A stretch of 64,000 nt of DNA from Rhyacophila brunnea. Its lineage: Eukaryota > Arthropoda > Insecta > Trichoptera > Rhyacophilidae. A program made the translations under genes and the position numbers. The stretch is from assembly GCA_022495005.1 (NCBI GenBank), contig JAGYXB010001606.1:434001-498000 (forward strand), in the 5' to 3' direction. Below the pieces are notes generated by a model. The model did no database searches. It had not been told where the DNA came from and saw nothing but the letters and a program-made list of their open reading frames with translations. Positions 1-12,385 of the stretch are shown here, piece after piece (positions within the stretch are counted from its first letter, which is position 1; the number at the start of each line of letters is the position of its first letter).

Positions 1-175
1 TAACCAGGGCTTTGACGAATATTATAACACATAATTTAGTTATATTATATAACTACGCGCTGTATGTTTGACGTGGTAAGGTACGTAGAATGATGTACTG
101 GATCGATGAAAATTCTATGACCTTGTGCTTATCACGATAGTACGAGTATGTTAACGCAGTTAGTCTAGTAACTAG

Positions 176-270
176 GTCATCTTCTTCTTGTGCCATCACC
201 TATCAGAGGGCGGCCGCCTTCAGAACGATCTTTCCTATATCGTCTACTAACTTCTCGGAATAGTTCATGC
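176..270 (-). mobile_element. Non-LTR retrotransposon (LINE-A) 3' fragment
   Basis: Read on the minus strand, this stretch aligns with the 3' coding end of the LINE copy at 42605-43170. Both contain a GAACT-TTCCG start, a GATCGT core, a GGC-GGCC-CC-T block, and then GATGGCACAA-AAGAAGA. The frame is broken, so only a degraded tail remains. The homology is seen directly by comparing the copies; the LINE assignment rests on the better-preserved copies. Confidence 0.6.
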
Positions 271-2640
271 CAAATACGTGAATATTTCAGTCAACGAATT
301 ATACGCATAAGGATACTATGTCAGGCGCGCACACAGAAAAATGATATGGGGGGGGGGGCATTTCAAAAAAAATATAAACAATTATGTATTATTGTTTTTT
401 TAACGCGGCGAGGGAGGGTAGGGTAAACAAAACTAACAGGTGATACTGACTTCCGCCCACTACTTATAACGCACTTTTCCCGGTACATACTCCATACACA
501 GATACTCCGCAGTTTCGGCATAGCGATGAGCACTTGGCATGTGGCTATAACTACGCGAGCTCACTAAAGGTATCTACTTATTAGTATCATTTATTAGTGA
601 CCGTTTGTGTCATCCGCGCTATATTGTCACTTAGACATGCTGCCTATATCAGAATATTAAAGCAAATATTGGATGGGTCAAATAGTTGTACTAATTCAGG
701 CATTGCGTATGGTAGAATGCCAAGAGGAGAGGGGCCAATCCGTCTAGAAGGTTATTCGATAGCCAAATCATCCGGGTCACGATCCTCAGTCATGAGATCC
801 TGACGAAGAAGAAATAATATTTCAAAAGAAGAGTTTGTATTCTTTTCGTTCCTCGGCGGGGGGGGGGGGGATCTGGACACTTCTACCCACTTGGCAGTTC
901 TTCTGCTGGTGTACGAAGAGAAGTTAGATGTTAGAGAAGAAGGTTAACGTTGACAGTAAGAATTGGACGCATGATGCCAGACAATTTAGAAACCTCAAAC
1001 CTCAAGTCCTGGAAGAGTTTCTTTAAGATGATAACATAATTGGACTGTTTCAAAGACGAGATTCGTATCTCCACATGGAAAGAAAGACTCACCAATGCCT
1101 GGCATTGGTAGAAGAACTTTCACCGGGACACGAACTGCCTATAGATGTATGACAGGCATTGAAAAGACTAAGACATATTTGAAGAAATGGGGCAACTTTA
1201 CTGGCAAGAGAGTATCTAATTCCTGTGGTGAGGTGAATGATCATAAATGAGTCATTTTGCTGGCATACCTTCGTATGAAGTGACACGATTTCGTACAATA
1301 TGTTAAATAAGTAAGTAGGTAACACAAAAATGTAAAACATCAAGACAATGTAAATAGACGCCATCTGTTATTCGATGTTGGAAGTTTGATGAAATCAGAA
1401 GTGTTCTTGTTTTGTTTGTTTTGTTAGTGTGTTCACGTTTTAACGATTTTATTTTATTGAAACTAAGATAAATACTCACCGCCAAAAATAATGAAAATGT
1501 TGTAAGTATTATACATAATATCATACAATAGCTATATAATATTATATATCTCTTAGATGTAAGACAAATGTATAAAATTCTCATATAAAGTTGGTCCCAT
1601 TATAATTATTTTACTGTTGCCAAGGAAAACGTGTTGTATTTGTGAAAGTATTTTTTCCACAATAATTAATAATTAATTAAGTCAATCAAATAACCAAAAT
1701 GTCTTCTAAAATCTTCCAATAAATCTTTTTCATAATTTGCAAAATGTTCTGTTTAGCATAATAACTATATTATGAAATTATGCACGTTAGATTTATTTAA
1801 AAAAAATCAATACGTGATGCGAATGATAGCAACGATATTTAATAATTGTTTTATTCATCTGTAATCGACTTCAAAATAATGTTTTTGAAAATGGAACTCT
1901 GCAGAAATCCATGCCAACTTTATACTCAATTTTTTGGAAAATATGATAATATTAAATATGGAGGAGACTCGACTTTAAGACTAACATCTAAAAAAATACG
2001 ACTAACTTATGTACTAAAAATGCTGTCAATTGGTTTTAAAAGCATTTGACAAAAATCAATTTAATGTGTTTTTACCTTTTTAGTATTCATTAAGTTTCAT
2101 TACCTGCTTATTATACAATATAGCTTATAAAGTATAGGTTAGTCAGAAGGTACTTTAACCTTTTCAAATATTAGTCGTAAAGTATGTAATAATTTGTTGG
2201 CTTACCGGTTATGATTTATAGTTTTTATTTAAGCATTTTTTATCGTTATCAACGTATAAAGAAGGATTAAAAATAAAATAAAAATGTCAAATAATGAATT
2301 TATAATAGGTATACGATAAAGGCTTCATAATTTTTCAGGATTACATAGTGTATCCATTGTTCCACAGTTCTCATGTGGAAATAATATAAACACAAAACGA
2401 TTATTCGTATTCCGACTAATCCTTTGTGAATATTCACCAGACCCTACGGATTAGGTACGATATTATTTTGTGACCATGTAGTGAAAATAATATATTAAAT
2501 ATATTCCAATGAGTGCTCTCTTACATAATTTATTTTCTGCAAGAAAAATTATTCTCAAAAAAATACGTACGTTGTTGGTATAAGTGGCGAAGAGTAATTT
2601 TTAATGAAAGTAGGTAAGCAATGAGGATCCAAAAAATAGT
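271..2640. other. No recognisable gene; two poly-G tracts
   Basis: The short open frames here show no recognisable family. Two homopolymer G runs are visible (about 349-358 and 859-870). The 597-1200 segment is less AT-rich than its surroundings and ends its longest frame beside a GAAGAAGAA tract, as LINE tails often do, but I cannot name it. From 1600 to 2640 I see only AT-rich sequence. Confidence 0.5.
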
Positions 2641-2648
2641 ATATAGGT

Positions 2649-3487
2649 CAGGGATGGCAAACCTTTGGCACGCGTGCCACCAGTGAAACACGAGAAGATT
2701 TTTCATGGCAGGCGAATGTTTTATTTTGAATAGAAAAGAAACTACTATTTTATATTATAAGTAGGTATATTTAAAAACGGTTTTTTTATGAATAAATATT
2801 CATACTTAAGTAAGTTTACTTATAATATTATATAATATTAAAAAATAATGACGACATAGCCATGCGTACTTTCTTCGGTTTTTCATATAATGTACCAATC
2901 GATGCGCAAACGGAAACGACGAAACTTATGCATAAATAATGACAAATAGTATTGTATAAAAAATTGCAGGCAAATCATTTTCAAGAATAAACAATTGATG
3001 CAAATATACGATTGTATAGGTCGGTCCTTAGGATCTGGGAATTAAAAATAAAAATATTCTATCAACAAACCTTATGAAATTAATTATCAGTAGTCATTCA
3101 AATATAATAACTGCTTGTTATTTAACCTCAAACATAATCTCTAAAAATGGAAAACCGCTCACTGATGGAGAATATAATAATATAAAACAAGAGTGGTTTA
3201 AACGTTTCCACGATCTCTTTGAGTAGGTATGTAATTAATTTGAAAACAAGGAAAAAAATATTCAAAAACTAAAAGATATTCCTTCGTCTAGAAATACGGT
3301 GAAAGATATAATATGAGTAACTCAATTGTAATATTTAAATCTTTTTAATAGAATTCTTAAAAACTAGTTTTTTAGAAAACTTAAAAAAACTTTTTTGCCA
3401 TAAAAAAACTGCTTGGCACGTCAGACAGTCGAAAAATATTATTTGGGAAATTTTGGCACGCGTACGTAAAACGGTTCGCCAACCCTG
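2649..3487 (+). mobile_element. hAT DNA transposon, internally degraded
   Basis: The ends are imperfect inverted repeats beginning CAGGGATGGCAAACC and finishing GGTTCGCCAACCCTG. The flanks are a perfect 8-bp duplication, ATATAGGT at 2641-2648 and 3488-3495, the length made by hAT transposases. At about 3095-3310 the plus strand reads ITACYLTSNIISKNGKPLTD and then a KDIPSSRNTVKDI-like segment. Both resemble the N-terminal half of hAT transposases of the GTF2IRD2-like group. Stops and missing sequence make it non-autonomous. The 839-bp length is well below a full element of roughly 3 kb. Confidence 0.85.
3095..3320 (+). pseudogene. hAT transposase remnant (N-terminal half)
   Basis: The segment lies inside the 2649-3487 element. 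The reading frame gives NIISKNGKPLTDGEY followed about 30 codons later by IPSSRNTVKDI, in the order seen in GTF2I-repeat-like hAT transposases. The frame is interrupted, and no catalytic DDE region survives here. The C-terminal half of a related transposase is found in the neighbouring hAT at 4811-5561. Confidence 0.6.
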
Positions 3488-3495
3488 ATATAGGT

Positions 3496-4802
3496 AATAT
3501 TGGACTTCAGAAGGTTACCATTTGATATTAATAATGATAAATATGTCAACGTAGAAAATAAACTGTTACAAAATTATTTTTTTTCGTGAAAATATTAAAA
3601 AAAAAAAAAAAAAGATTTCATCCTCATCTGGATGAAAGCTTCCCCTAGTTCCCTTCACACTTCTATATCTGCTGAGTTCGACTATTAAGCGAGTTTAAGG
3701 CCGTGTCAAATTTCCAGCCTATTTCAATTTCATCTGCTTAGTGACCCCTATCACGTCGCGTACTCTTGTTTGTTTCTTTATCCATTGGTTTCATTTGTGG
3801 TTTTTTCCACGTTATGGCCAATATGCACTTTTCCATGCCAAGTACCGCTATTCGTAAATATTTTAATTTTTTTACATTAACATATTTACATACACAACAC
3901 CAGGTAGATACTAATTAATTACCTCGTTTAAATATCATGTTAATTATATCTAATGGCCAACTAATGCAAACGCGCCAGTCGCGTTGTTAGCAGTAAATGA
4001 GTTAAGTCTTAATGAGTAAGAGTTCATGCTCCACACGTATACGTGATCACTGGTAGCATACATTGGTTGAACAGTTTACTAGAGGATATTGAAAAAACTT
4101 TTAAAGACACTAACCAGGCGCCAAAATGCACTCCGCGTCAGTTTGGTTTGACGGGAAATTTCGTCATGATAATTATTTATATAGCACATTTTGCACACAC
4201 GTCATTTTGGTCATGACTTTAAATTTTGTTGTTCAAGATAGACGCAGTTGTCGACTCACTCAATTCGAGTGCCATTAATAAGAATAATTTTTGATTCAGC
4301 AAAGCAAAATAATATATGACTAAGAGAAAACTTTTTAAAATGATTTATTTTTTAATTATTTGCGTGAAGGCTGATAAAAACATTAAAAATCTACTGAAGT
4401 ACTTGGAGTATCCGGTAGATGTCAAGATATTCTATAAAAAAAGAATATTTACGTACGGATTATTACAGCTTTTGAACGCATCCGTACATTGGTGTAAATG
4501 TACAACACAGCGCATTATATGTAGAACGCGATTGTAATCTATTAAATTCCTAAGTAATTATGGAAACAAGTATTGATCTTTAACATCCTGCCGCTCCAGT
4601 GTTTTGTCTATTAATAATCTTTGGTACCTACGTAGATATCTATCGAAATGTTAAAAATTGTACTTTAGAAAAAGTGACTTGACACTATTTTTTTAAAGTA
4701 TCACTACTACACAACTACTGATGTAAACTAATCTTACTTTTACTAATAATAGAGAGGCGAAGAGTAAAATGTAAAAAATATAATTTGTTCATAATTATTA
4801 TG
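3496..4802. other. No recognisable gene
   Basis: The stretch is AT-rich with a poly-A run at about 3598-3613. A frame of 73 codons at 4316-4537 has no recognisable motif, and its lysine/isoleucine-rich composition is what AT-rich DNA gives by chance. Nothing else is supported. Confidence 0.5.
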
Positions 4803-4810
4803 ATTTAGGT

Positions 4811-5561
4811 CAGAGGGGGGCAAACTGCAGCCCGCGGGCCGCATGTGGCCCGCCGGGTATTTTTTTACGGCCCGACATCATTAATTGTACTTCTGATTAC
4901 GAATAACTTTTTTATAATTTTTTTAAAAAATATTTACAATAGATTAGAATTTGAAGAATTTGTTGTTTCGTAAATGCATCATCTCAGTACGTCTTCCTTG
5001 CGGCTCGTCTCACACTATTTACTCACTATTTTCTACGTTGAACATTGTGACACATTTAAATACTTTTATCTTTTAAGTTAAGCAATATCATTTTCAATAG
5101 ATATTGATACCGACAGCGCTACAACTTGAGATTATTGACACTGATTTAAGAGAATTGCATTGTCGTGAAGAAATCTCCAAATTTTACAATGCCCGTAATT
5201 CAGACAAATTCGACCAACTTAAAGATTATGCAAGAAAAATGTTCGTTATTTTTGGATCAACCTATATATGTGAACAAACATTTTCGATCATGAACCTCAA
5301 TAAAAACTCTTTACGATTAAATATCTCCGATGCCCATTTACAAGCAATTTTGAGAATATCAACTACAAAATTTACACCTGAATTTAAAAAAATGTTAAAA
5401 AATGTAGAACAGTTTCAATCTTCTCATTAATTTTTTTGTAATGTTTATTTTTCGTGATAATAAAATAGTGTTTATCTAAAAATGGTATTTTACTTGCGGC
5501 CCGCCGCTCATTTTGAAATTTTGAATTTGGCCCTCCATCCAAAAAGTTTGCCCTCCCCCTG
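4811..5561 (+). mobile_element. hAT DNA transposon with perfect 8-bp TSD
   Basis: The left end reads CAGAGGGGGGCAAACT and the right end reads AGTTTGCCCTCCCCCTG, forming inverted termini. The flanking duplication ATTTAGGT is perfect (4803-4810 and 5562-5569). GC-rich subterminal blocks (CCCGCGGGCC and GGCCCGCC) lie inside both ends. The element is 751 bp and keeps only the C-terminal part of the transposase. Internal deletion from a longer parent is the simplest explanation. Confidence 0.92.
5104..5430 (+). pseudogene. hAT transposase C-terminal fragment (dimerisation domain)
   Basis: About 108 residues are open up to a TAA stop just inside the right end of the hAT element. The central motif FGSTYICEQTFSIMNLNK followed by LNISDAHLQAILRI is characteristic of the hAT C-terminal dimerisation region in transposases related to GTF2IRD2/ZBED-type proteins. 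There is no ATG at the start of the homology, and the N-terminal zinc finger and catalytic aspartates are absent. It is the truncated end of a transposase and not a working gene. The reading frame is uninterrupted, so the insertion may be fairly young. Confidence 0.82.
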
Positions 5562-5604
5562 ATTTAGGTGATAATATTTCACAGTATGAAACTATTCAAA
5601 TGAA

Positions 5605-5850
5605 GGTTCTGGAAACAAAAACGGCAGTTTCCATTTACGCAATATTATGTTGACGAGTCAGTTAAAAATGTCTTACATATTTCTTATTGGTATTTATAAT
5701 TTCTGAAAAAAGTATTATAACATGTCATATATTATTATAACATGTCATATATACTTTAAAAATTATACATATAAGAAAGATGTAAGACATTTTTAATGAC
5801 TCGCTAACATATTGCGGAAATGAAGACTGCCGTTTTTGTTTCCAGAGCCC
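5605..5850. mobile_element. MITE with ~80-bp inverted repeats and 9-bp TSD
   Basis: Long terminal inverted repeats start with GGTTCTGGAAACAAAAACGG and end with the complement of GGGCTCTGGAAACAAAAACG. The arms continue through a GTCTTACAT block near the centre. The flanks TCAAATGAA (5596-5604) and TCAAATGTA (5851-5859) look like a 9-bp target duplication with one mismatch. GG-starting ends with 8-9-bp duplications suit Merlin or Mutator-like elements; the superfamily is inferred. No coding capacity. Confidence 0.8.
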
Positions 5851-5859
5851 TCAAATGTA

Positions 5860-7970
5860 TTAATAATATGTTCGCAATGATTCATTTAAATGCACAAAAT
5901 CTGTTAATTTTGGACGTAGTAAAGTTATGATAAGCACACTTTTTTCAAATTTGTAATGGCCTAGATGGGTTGTAAAGAATCAAAAATAGATCTATTTATT
6001 TTATAATAATATTTTATTGAGATATCAATGGATAATGTTCTTTTATCTTTCAAGTACCTACCTACTCAATTATTGTAAAGATAAATTATTATACAGACTA
6101 CAAATTAACCTTTACTTAATACATACCTGGGAATATAATATATCTATAATAATATATCATAAACGCAAAGAATTACTGAAATCTTACAAGACATTTTTCA
6201 TAATTAGCTCCAAGCATATTGAATTATGGATAGTTCTTCTTTTGATTCTATATAATTCATATTATAAATTACTATCTCGTTAAAAAAATAGTATAACGAC
6301 TGCGATAATGACGAATTAATGGGTTTTCGGATCAGGCGCACATAAAAAACAAGATGTAAAAATAACAGTGGCGTCGGGAAGGGAGTCATGGTTTCTATTC
6401 TCATCTGTTTACAAGAACATCAGCTGTAATGACGTTGATTATAGTAATTATTGCCGACTGTTTATCAATCGATAATGCGTATGTCAATTGAAAAAATCGA
6501 AAAAAGAATTCGCCCCAGGGTTGTGCTTACATATTATACAAATAATAAATTTATTTTAATTAAGTATATATTCAACTATGACTGTGTTAACTTTGTCAAT
6601 GTTTGGTGGAAATTCATTGTATTAATAAAAATATGAAAACACAATGTGTAGTAATAGTTCTAATTATTTTAATAAGAGTCAGTAACGGTTTCGTCCGCTT
6701 CAAAAGGATACTGTCAATTGGTAAATAATATACAATACTACGTACATTAGATTATTATAATCTTGTGTAGGTGAGATGAGGATTATAATATTGTTTTCTG
6801 ATTTATTTTTGACCAGAGATTTACTTCAAATTTTATTTAATTATTATCCATATCTACAAAATAATTTTGCCTTATTATTATTTTTGTTGTGTTAACTGTC
6901 AACTGAACTGTGAAAGTAACTGTCAAAGTAAAATTTATGGTGAAAAGCGTTATGTTAAATTAATATAAAACATATTGATAAAAAGTACTAAATATTGTAA
7001 ATGATTTTATTTATAACTTATACAATTTGTTGGCTGATAATATCTGTATTATTATAATATATTCTTTACTAGTTGACAATGTCCCTTTGCAGTGGACAAA
7101 AGCGGTCTTGATAATTATTAAAATAAGTAAAGAAGTGGAACCGGTACTGCATAATATTTTTGTGTTTTATTTTAATAATACATTAATAACTGCTGCAATA
7201 AATCGTTTTGCCGAACTATAAAAAAACACACTGCATATTATAGGTATATAGTTTCCACCAGTATGTGTCATTCTATAATATGTTTTAAAGTCGTTAAACT
7301 TTATATTTAATATAAAAACAATCATTGTATTTAAATGTTTTTTCACGAGTATGTGTCATTTTATATATTTTTAAGTGGTGATAATATATTAAAATTTTAT
7401 ATAGTTTATTATAATTTTATGTTTAATGTACGAGTACCTACCTACCATTTTAGACTCACTTTACAGAGGTGTTGAATGAATAAAAAAAAATATTTTACTA
7501 ATTTTAAAAAGTTTATTAAACTAGATTCTAGTTCACGCTAACTCACGTCATTTTCACCGCAGTATATGATATACACCGCAGTGATGAAAGGAAAAGCATG
7601 TTCATGAATACCAATAATAATATAATTATATATATAATATATATTTTATTATTTAACCAATCTTTTCATACAGATGTGCACAGGCACTTATTCAAAATGC
7701 ATATGCGTTACTTTGTCCAAAATAACAATATGTTCATCTCCTAATAAAATAATATGAAAACTGAAGATTCTACAATGTATTTTACTACAGAATTTCATAA
7801 TAACACTTAAATATTAACAGAGACAGTAATTGTGTCTTCTAATGCAACGAATTTAATTATCAACAATGCTACTTATTATATTTTATTGCATACAGTTTAG
7901 GCTGACCCTACTGGTTTACGGGAGTTTTATTAGGTAATGAAACTGTGCAGCAGGTTTCTGTTTGAGATTT
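5860..7970. other. AT-rich, no recognisable gene
   Basis: All open frames in this stretch are short and compositionally biased (Ile/Tyr/Lys/Asn). I see no splice-flanked coding block, RNA gene or terminal repeat. Confidence 0.5.
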
Positions 7971-7974
7971 TCCC

Positions 7975-8105
7975 AACGAAACTGAATTGCGGCCACAAGC
8001 TCGCAACTTGCTATAATTACGGAAAAATCAACACAGATATTGGGAAATCTTTTACGTAACTGGAAAGCAATGGATGCATTACGTATGAAAAATAAATTAG
8101 TTTCA
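7975..8105 (+). repeat. Dispersed repeat, copy 1 (pair with 10836-10935)
   Basis: The block GAATTGCGGCCACAAGCTCG then TTGCTATAAT-GGAAAAATCAA and GGGAAATCTTTTA, ending in a GCAT-ATGA-AAATAA stretch, recurs in the same order at 10836-10935. The shared sequence is non-coding and of unknown class. Confidence 0.65.
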
Positions 8106-8312
8106 TCGTAACGGACTGTTCAAATTAGCTTACTCCAATAATACTTCTTGATTTGACCGGGATTGTATTGATTTGAAAATAGGTCCCGATGACCCTATTT
8201 TATGATTCACAAATAAAAGATTGATAATTTGAGCCTTACAACTCTATCTATTCTATTGTATTCTTTTAAAAACTATATATAACGTAGCCGAAATTTGATT
8301 AAATCCATAGAC

Positions 8313-8508
8313 AAAACCGTGTACCATACTTAACGTATGACTTATGTTCATTGAAATCTATTTTCACTAAGTATGTTATAAGCATTTTATCGTATCCGTT
8401 TATACCATACACTTACAAACTTAGTAAACATATTTTTTCATAAACATAAATCATAAGTTTAGTGTAGCGCACGGTTCTAAACCGCATACGGTTTCAGTCT
8501 ATGGATGG
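8313..8508. mobile_element. MITE-like inverted-repeat element
   Basis: The left arm begins ATCCATAGACAAAACCGT and continues to a GTATGACTTATGTT block. The right arm is its inverse, ending ACGGTTTCAGTCTATGGAT, with the matching AACATAAATCATAAG block inside. It is about 196 bp, non-coding, and no clear target duplication is visible, so the class is uncertain. Confidence 0.6.
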
Positions 8509-9920
8509 TCTCTTAAATTGAACAAGATTGTCGAAAATATTATTTTGTCTTTCACATACAATTTATTTTGAAATATGTACTTATCTAGTTTTCAATAATT
8601 ACACAATAAAATGTCAAAAAGGAAGTGTGCACTTACTGATACCTTGTCATAAAGCCCATAATTTTTTCCAAATTGTTTTTGTTTATTCAATAAGTAAATC
8701 ATATTTTTTATTTTATTTTGTCACGGCTTCGAAAAAATAATTATTATAAGATTAACTCTACTCCACTGAGTGACGGTACTGATATCTCTATGCCAAGAGG
8801 CCTGGTAGGTATATTATGTTAGGCGACATTTATTTTGAGAAAAATAGAATAAACGTCGACTAAAATTTTGAAAGTTAGCTGCACATCACCTATGCTATGT
8901 TAAAAATTGCGAACAATATCATATTAAAAAGGTAGGTTAAATTACGACAAAAATGGTATTAGCACGGCGGTTAGACTGATGTATTTGGCTATCCGTCGTT
9001 AGGGATTCTTCCGAATCCTTCGACCGTATTATGTTAATTGACAAGAACGAATGTAGGTATGTCAGTATTATGTAAAGTTACGTTAGCTTCAAAAATCAGG
9101 TAGCATTTTTCATAAAACTCATGACGCTTTAAAAAAAAATATTTTCAGTAAGTCGAAATCAGATGAAACACAAATTGCATAATGTTAAAAAACTGATCTC
9201 TGCATCACCTGATGACACTCTACATGTTTAGAATATTACACATCTTGAAGCAGCACCACAGGCTAGTATCTTTGACGGACCCTCCTACCTATCGCTAAGC
9301 ATACAGGCGGTGTGACGTTCTAGAGAAGCATTTTCCAAATGGTGATTGAGGTAAAATTAAGGGTATTCAGTATATTTTTAATACATCTACTTGAATTGTT
9401 ATGAAGTTGTCAAGACGTATCGACACACAATAATAAAAAGATCATCGCACAACTTTTCCTGCTATTATAGGAAGTTTGTGATATGTGTTCATCTCACTTA
9501 TCTGGTCAACTCGCCACGCCCCTTACCCCCCTGAACCCAAAAAAGAATTATTGACCAAAATATTCTTCTGGATAGTAACTATATTAGATTTTTATTGAAC
9601 ATTCGATATCTTTCCACATCGTTTCATATAATGCACATGACTTAGTCAAATTGAACTGGGGTGCAATCTTTGTGCATACTGTAGATTTGAACATAGTGTC
9701 TTTCCTCATAGTTAGCACATCCTCAGGGAATATCCTGAAATATGCACAGAAAGAGAATAGAAAGAAATTCAAGTCGGTTAAAACAGCTGGTAGACCAGGG
9801 TCCAGTCAGTTGTTTAAGTCAAATTTGAATATTTGCGATGCCATAAAAGAATTAGGATCTCATTATTTTGTCTGTAAAAGTAAATTCAGTCAAACCACAC
9901 TTAAACGCATACTGATTTAA
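8509..9920. other. No recognised gene; one uncertain open frame
   Basis: A plus-strand frame of 89 codons (9651-9920) contains a polar Lys/Arg-rich middle. It runs into a less AT-rich patch, but I recognise no family, start context or splice signals. The rest is AT-rich and featureless. Confidence 0.35.
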
Positions 9921-9924
9921 GTCT

Positions 9925-10315
9925 CAGCCGGCTCTCAGATCTAAGCTCGCATCGCCTGCCGTACAACGATAAATCAAACCTTCTAGGAACGTCGATCCGA
10001 TGTTGTATATGAAGACCACGCACCTAGCGACAGTCGCACGTAATCTTTCAAAACGTATAGGTATTTGGATGCGGCGACCGGCCAGCCAGTATAGGAATGA
10101 CCAATGCATATGTGTGTGTATGCGTTCTCGCGTCTTCGATTTGTTGATAGCAGCATTAGATGTATTTTTCAATCTAAAAAGTCGCATTCTACCAATCTGC
10201 CGAGCTCCATTTGGCAACGTGTGTTATGTGAATAACGATGACGTCACATCGACGTATTCGACGCGTTGTAGACGAGATAAGTTTTGGTGCGAGCCGGCTT
10301 AGACGACTGCTCCTG
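9925..10315. promoter_or_regulatory. CpG-rich patch, possible promoter or unannotated exon
   Basis: This segment is clearly richer in GC and CpG than the neighbouring AT-rich DNA. It contains a perfect cAMP-response-type palindrome TGACGTCA at 10239-10246 and several CGACG words. Both strands have open frames of about 100 codons here, which low stop density in GC-richer DNA gives by chance. It could be the 5' region of an unassigned gene, or part of the GC-rich hairpin element that adjoins it. Function is inferred only from composition and the CRE. Confidence 0.35.
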
Positions 10316-10498
10316 AGTGCTCGGCCGTAGTGGTTTGGCGGGCGCGGCACGGCGGCGTCTTGCGAAACTCAAACGTATAACCGTGCGTGAAATGTTCGTA
10401 GACAGTGTGTTTTTTGGGGCATAATACACACGGTTATACGTTTGAGTTTCGCAAGACGCCGCCGCGCCGCGCCCGCCAAACCACTACGGCTGAGCACT
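10316..10498. mobile_element. GC-rich hairpin element (two 70-bp arms, 43-bp loop)
   Basis: The arms 10316-10385 and 10429-10498 are inverted copies differing at about two positions. They include AGTGCTCGGCCGTAGTGG at the left end and a GCGGGCGCGGC core, then AACTCAAACGTATAACCGTG beside the loop. The high GC stands out from the flanks. No target duplication is evident next to the arms. It may be a foldback MITE or another hairpin-forming sequence; no protein is encoded. Confidence 0.8.
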
Positions 10499-10835
10499 AA
10501 GACATTTCCATTGTTAAACACCTGCAGATATCTTTAGTTATATATTTGCGACTCGCAATATGCGCGATTAAAAGCAGATGTGTGTCGCTATTTTATAAAT
10601 ACTTTTTTATATGGCCAACTTAGCTCATGTATTTTTTTACTAGTCTTATAACCTTGTTGATTGTTTAATAAATTTATTAACACCTATTTTCTTTGCTTTT
10701 ATGTCATGTTGTTAACGCCATAACTTTGTAATTTGTCATGTCCCCTAATATAAAATATATAAATTAATATATAGCGGAGAATTTTTGTCCCAAAATTTTT
10801 GTCGCCTGTTTATTGCATTTTTGTCCGCTGACAAG

Positions 10836-10935
10836 TAAATTGCGGCCGCGAGCTCGCATTTTGCTATAATGGAAAAATCAAAGGGAAATCTTTTAGTTAG
10901 ATGAAAAGTCACAGATACGTTGCATATGAGAAATG
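10836..10935 (+). repeat. Dispersed repeat, copy 2 (pair with 7975-8105)
   Basis: AAATTGCGGCCGCGAGCTCG, TTGCTATAATGGAAAAATCA and GGGAAATCTTTTAG appear in the same order as in the 7975-8105 copy, with small deletions between them. Class unknown. Confidence 0.65.
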
Positions 10936-11823
10936 AATAATTATTTTACATATTTTTTAAACTATGACAGTATAGATTACTGATAATACTACTTAAATTA
11001 TTTGGAAGCAATCTGACCCTATTCACGTTTATTTTTAAAAAATAATTTTTATATTCATTCTTCAATATCAAAGATTCATTATCTTAAGGATAGTAATTCT
11101 ATTGTCATGTCCAATACTTCAGGCACTCACGCATTGCAATAAATGATATTTTTTTTGTCATCTACCTATTCTTCGTTTACCCGTTTTCTTGGATATCCTA
11201 CTTTTATTTTATTATACTTACTTTAAAAATAAATTGTATTCTATTTTATATCTTAACATATTATGCAGTTAGCATTGTCACAGTTTATCATGAGATTATT
11301 ATATTGGATAGATAACCGCATAGTATTTAAATCAAAGTTATGTCTAAATAAAACATTTAGGTACAAAATATGTAATAAAAACCACCAGAATATAAGGAAA
11401 AGACAATAGATAATAGGGAGGTTCGTAAATTAGAAATATAATCATATCGTATATATTGATGTAAAATTTTGAATGATTTAAAATTAGGATAACACATAAG
11501 GTGTTCCTAAATATCAATTCGTACCTAACTATAAAATATAATATCTGATAATAATCACAGAATGGTCAGATAGTTGATGCCAATGAATATCAAATTATTA
11601 CTCTTTATGAATCTTATAAGATTGGAATATTACTGTCTGCAATTCTCTACGAACAACGCGTATTTTTGTTATCTCAATCCTATACGGTCATCTCTTTTTG
11701 ATAAGACATCTAACGGTAAACTGTGTTATAATTATTTAGATTTGACTGTGATATTATGTTATTATAATTATTCTATTTGCTCTGTATTACTGTATTGTAC
11801 CTAATGTAATGTATCATTGATTA

Positions 11824-12060
11824 CTGCGAAAAGTTAGTAAGTTGATAATTTAGCTAATAAAAATTAACAACGGATTATGTCTGTATATCAATAATATGTA
11901 TTCTGGAAAAAAAATATGGTCATCCGATATAATAATAAATATATTATATAAGGTGCATATAAAGCACAAAGAAATTAGCATTTTGCCTGATTTTAGACGG
12001 TAAATCAAACTTCAAATTGCAATTACATCACGTGATTTTTATACTTACCAACTTTTGGCA
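11824..12060 (-). mobile_element. MITE family 'CTGCCAAAAGTTG', copy A
   Basis: It starts CTGCGAAAAGTTAGTAAGT and ends ACTTACCAACTTTTGGCA, which are inverted termini. Inside, AACAACGGATTATG, the GGTCATCCGATAT block and CAATTACATCACGTGAT match copies at 21021-21243 and, in the other orientation, 15550-15736 and 43883-44099. A TA lies immediately to the left, as for Tc1/mariner-type MITEs, but the right flank is not clean. Confidence 0.7.
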
Positions 12061-12385
12061 TGTACAGTACATGCGAAGTTTACAAATATATAAATAAAAA
12101 GAGTTATATATAAGTACATAACGATATTTTATCTCGCATCGATGAAAATGAAATGGCTGCTCATTGATTATAATTAAAAACTGACATTTTGGACTGAAGG
12201 GTCGAGTTTATTTGACTCTTGTCACATAGTCTACTACAAATATACATAATATGTTAAGCTTTCGCTGAAATTATTTCTTTTCATATTCGTAAATTCGTAT
12301 ATTATGATAAATTCTGAATTACGAGTAAATAGAACTGCAAAATCCTCATAATAGTTACTCGACACTGAAACAGTGTCATAATTTT

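Noticed and set aside
10000..10429. Overlapping open frames of about 60-100 codons on both strands
   Set aside because: Low stop density in a GC-rich patch and hairpin explains them; no family or splice evidence.
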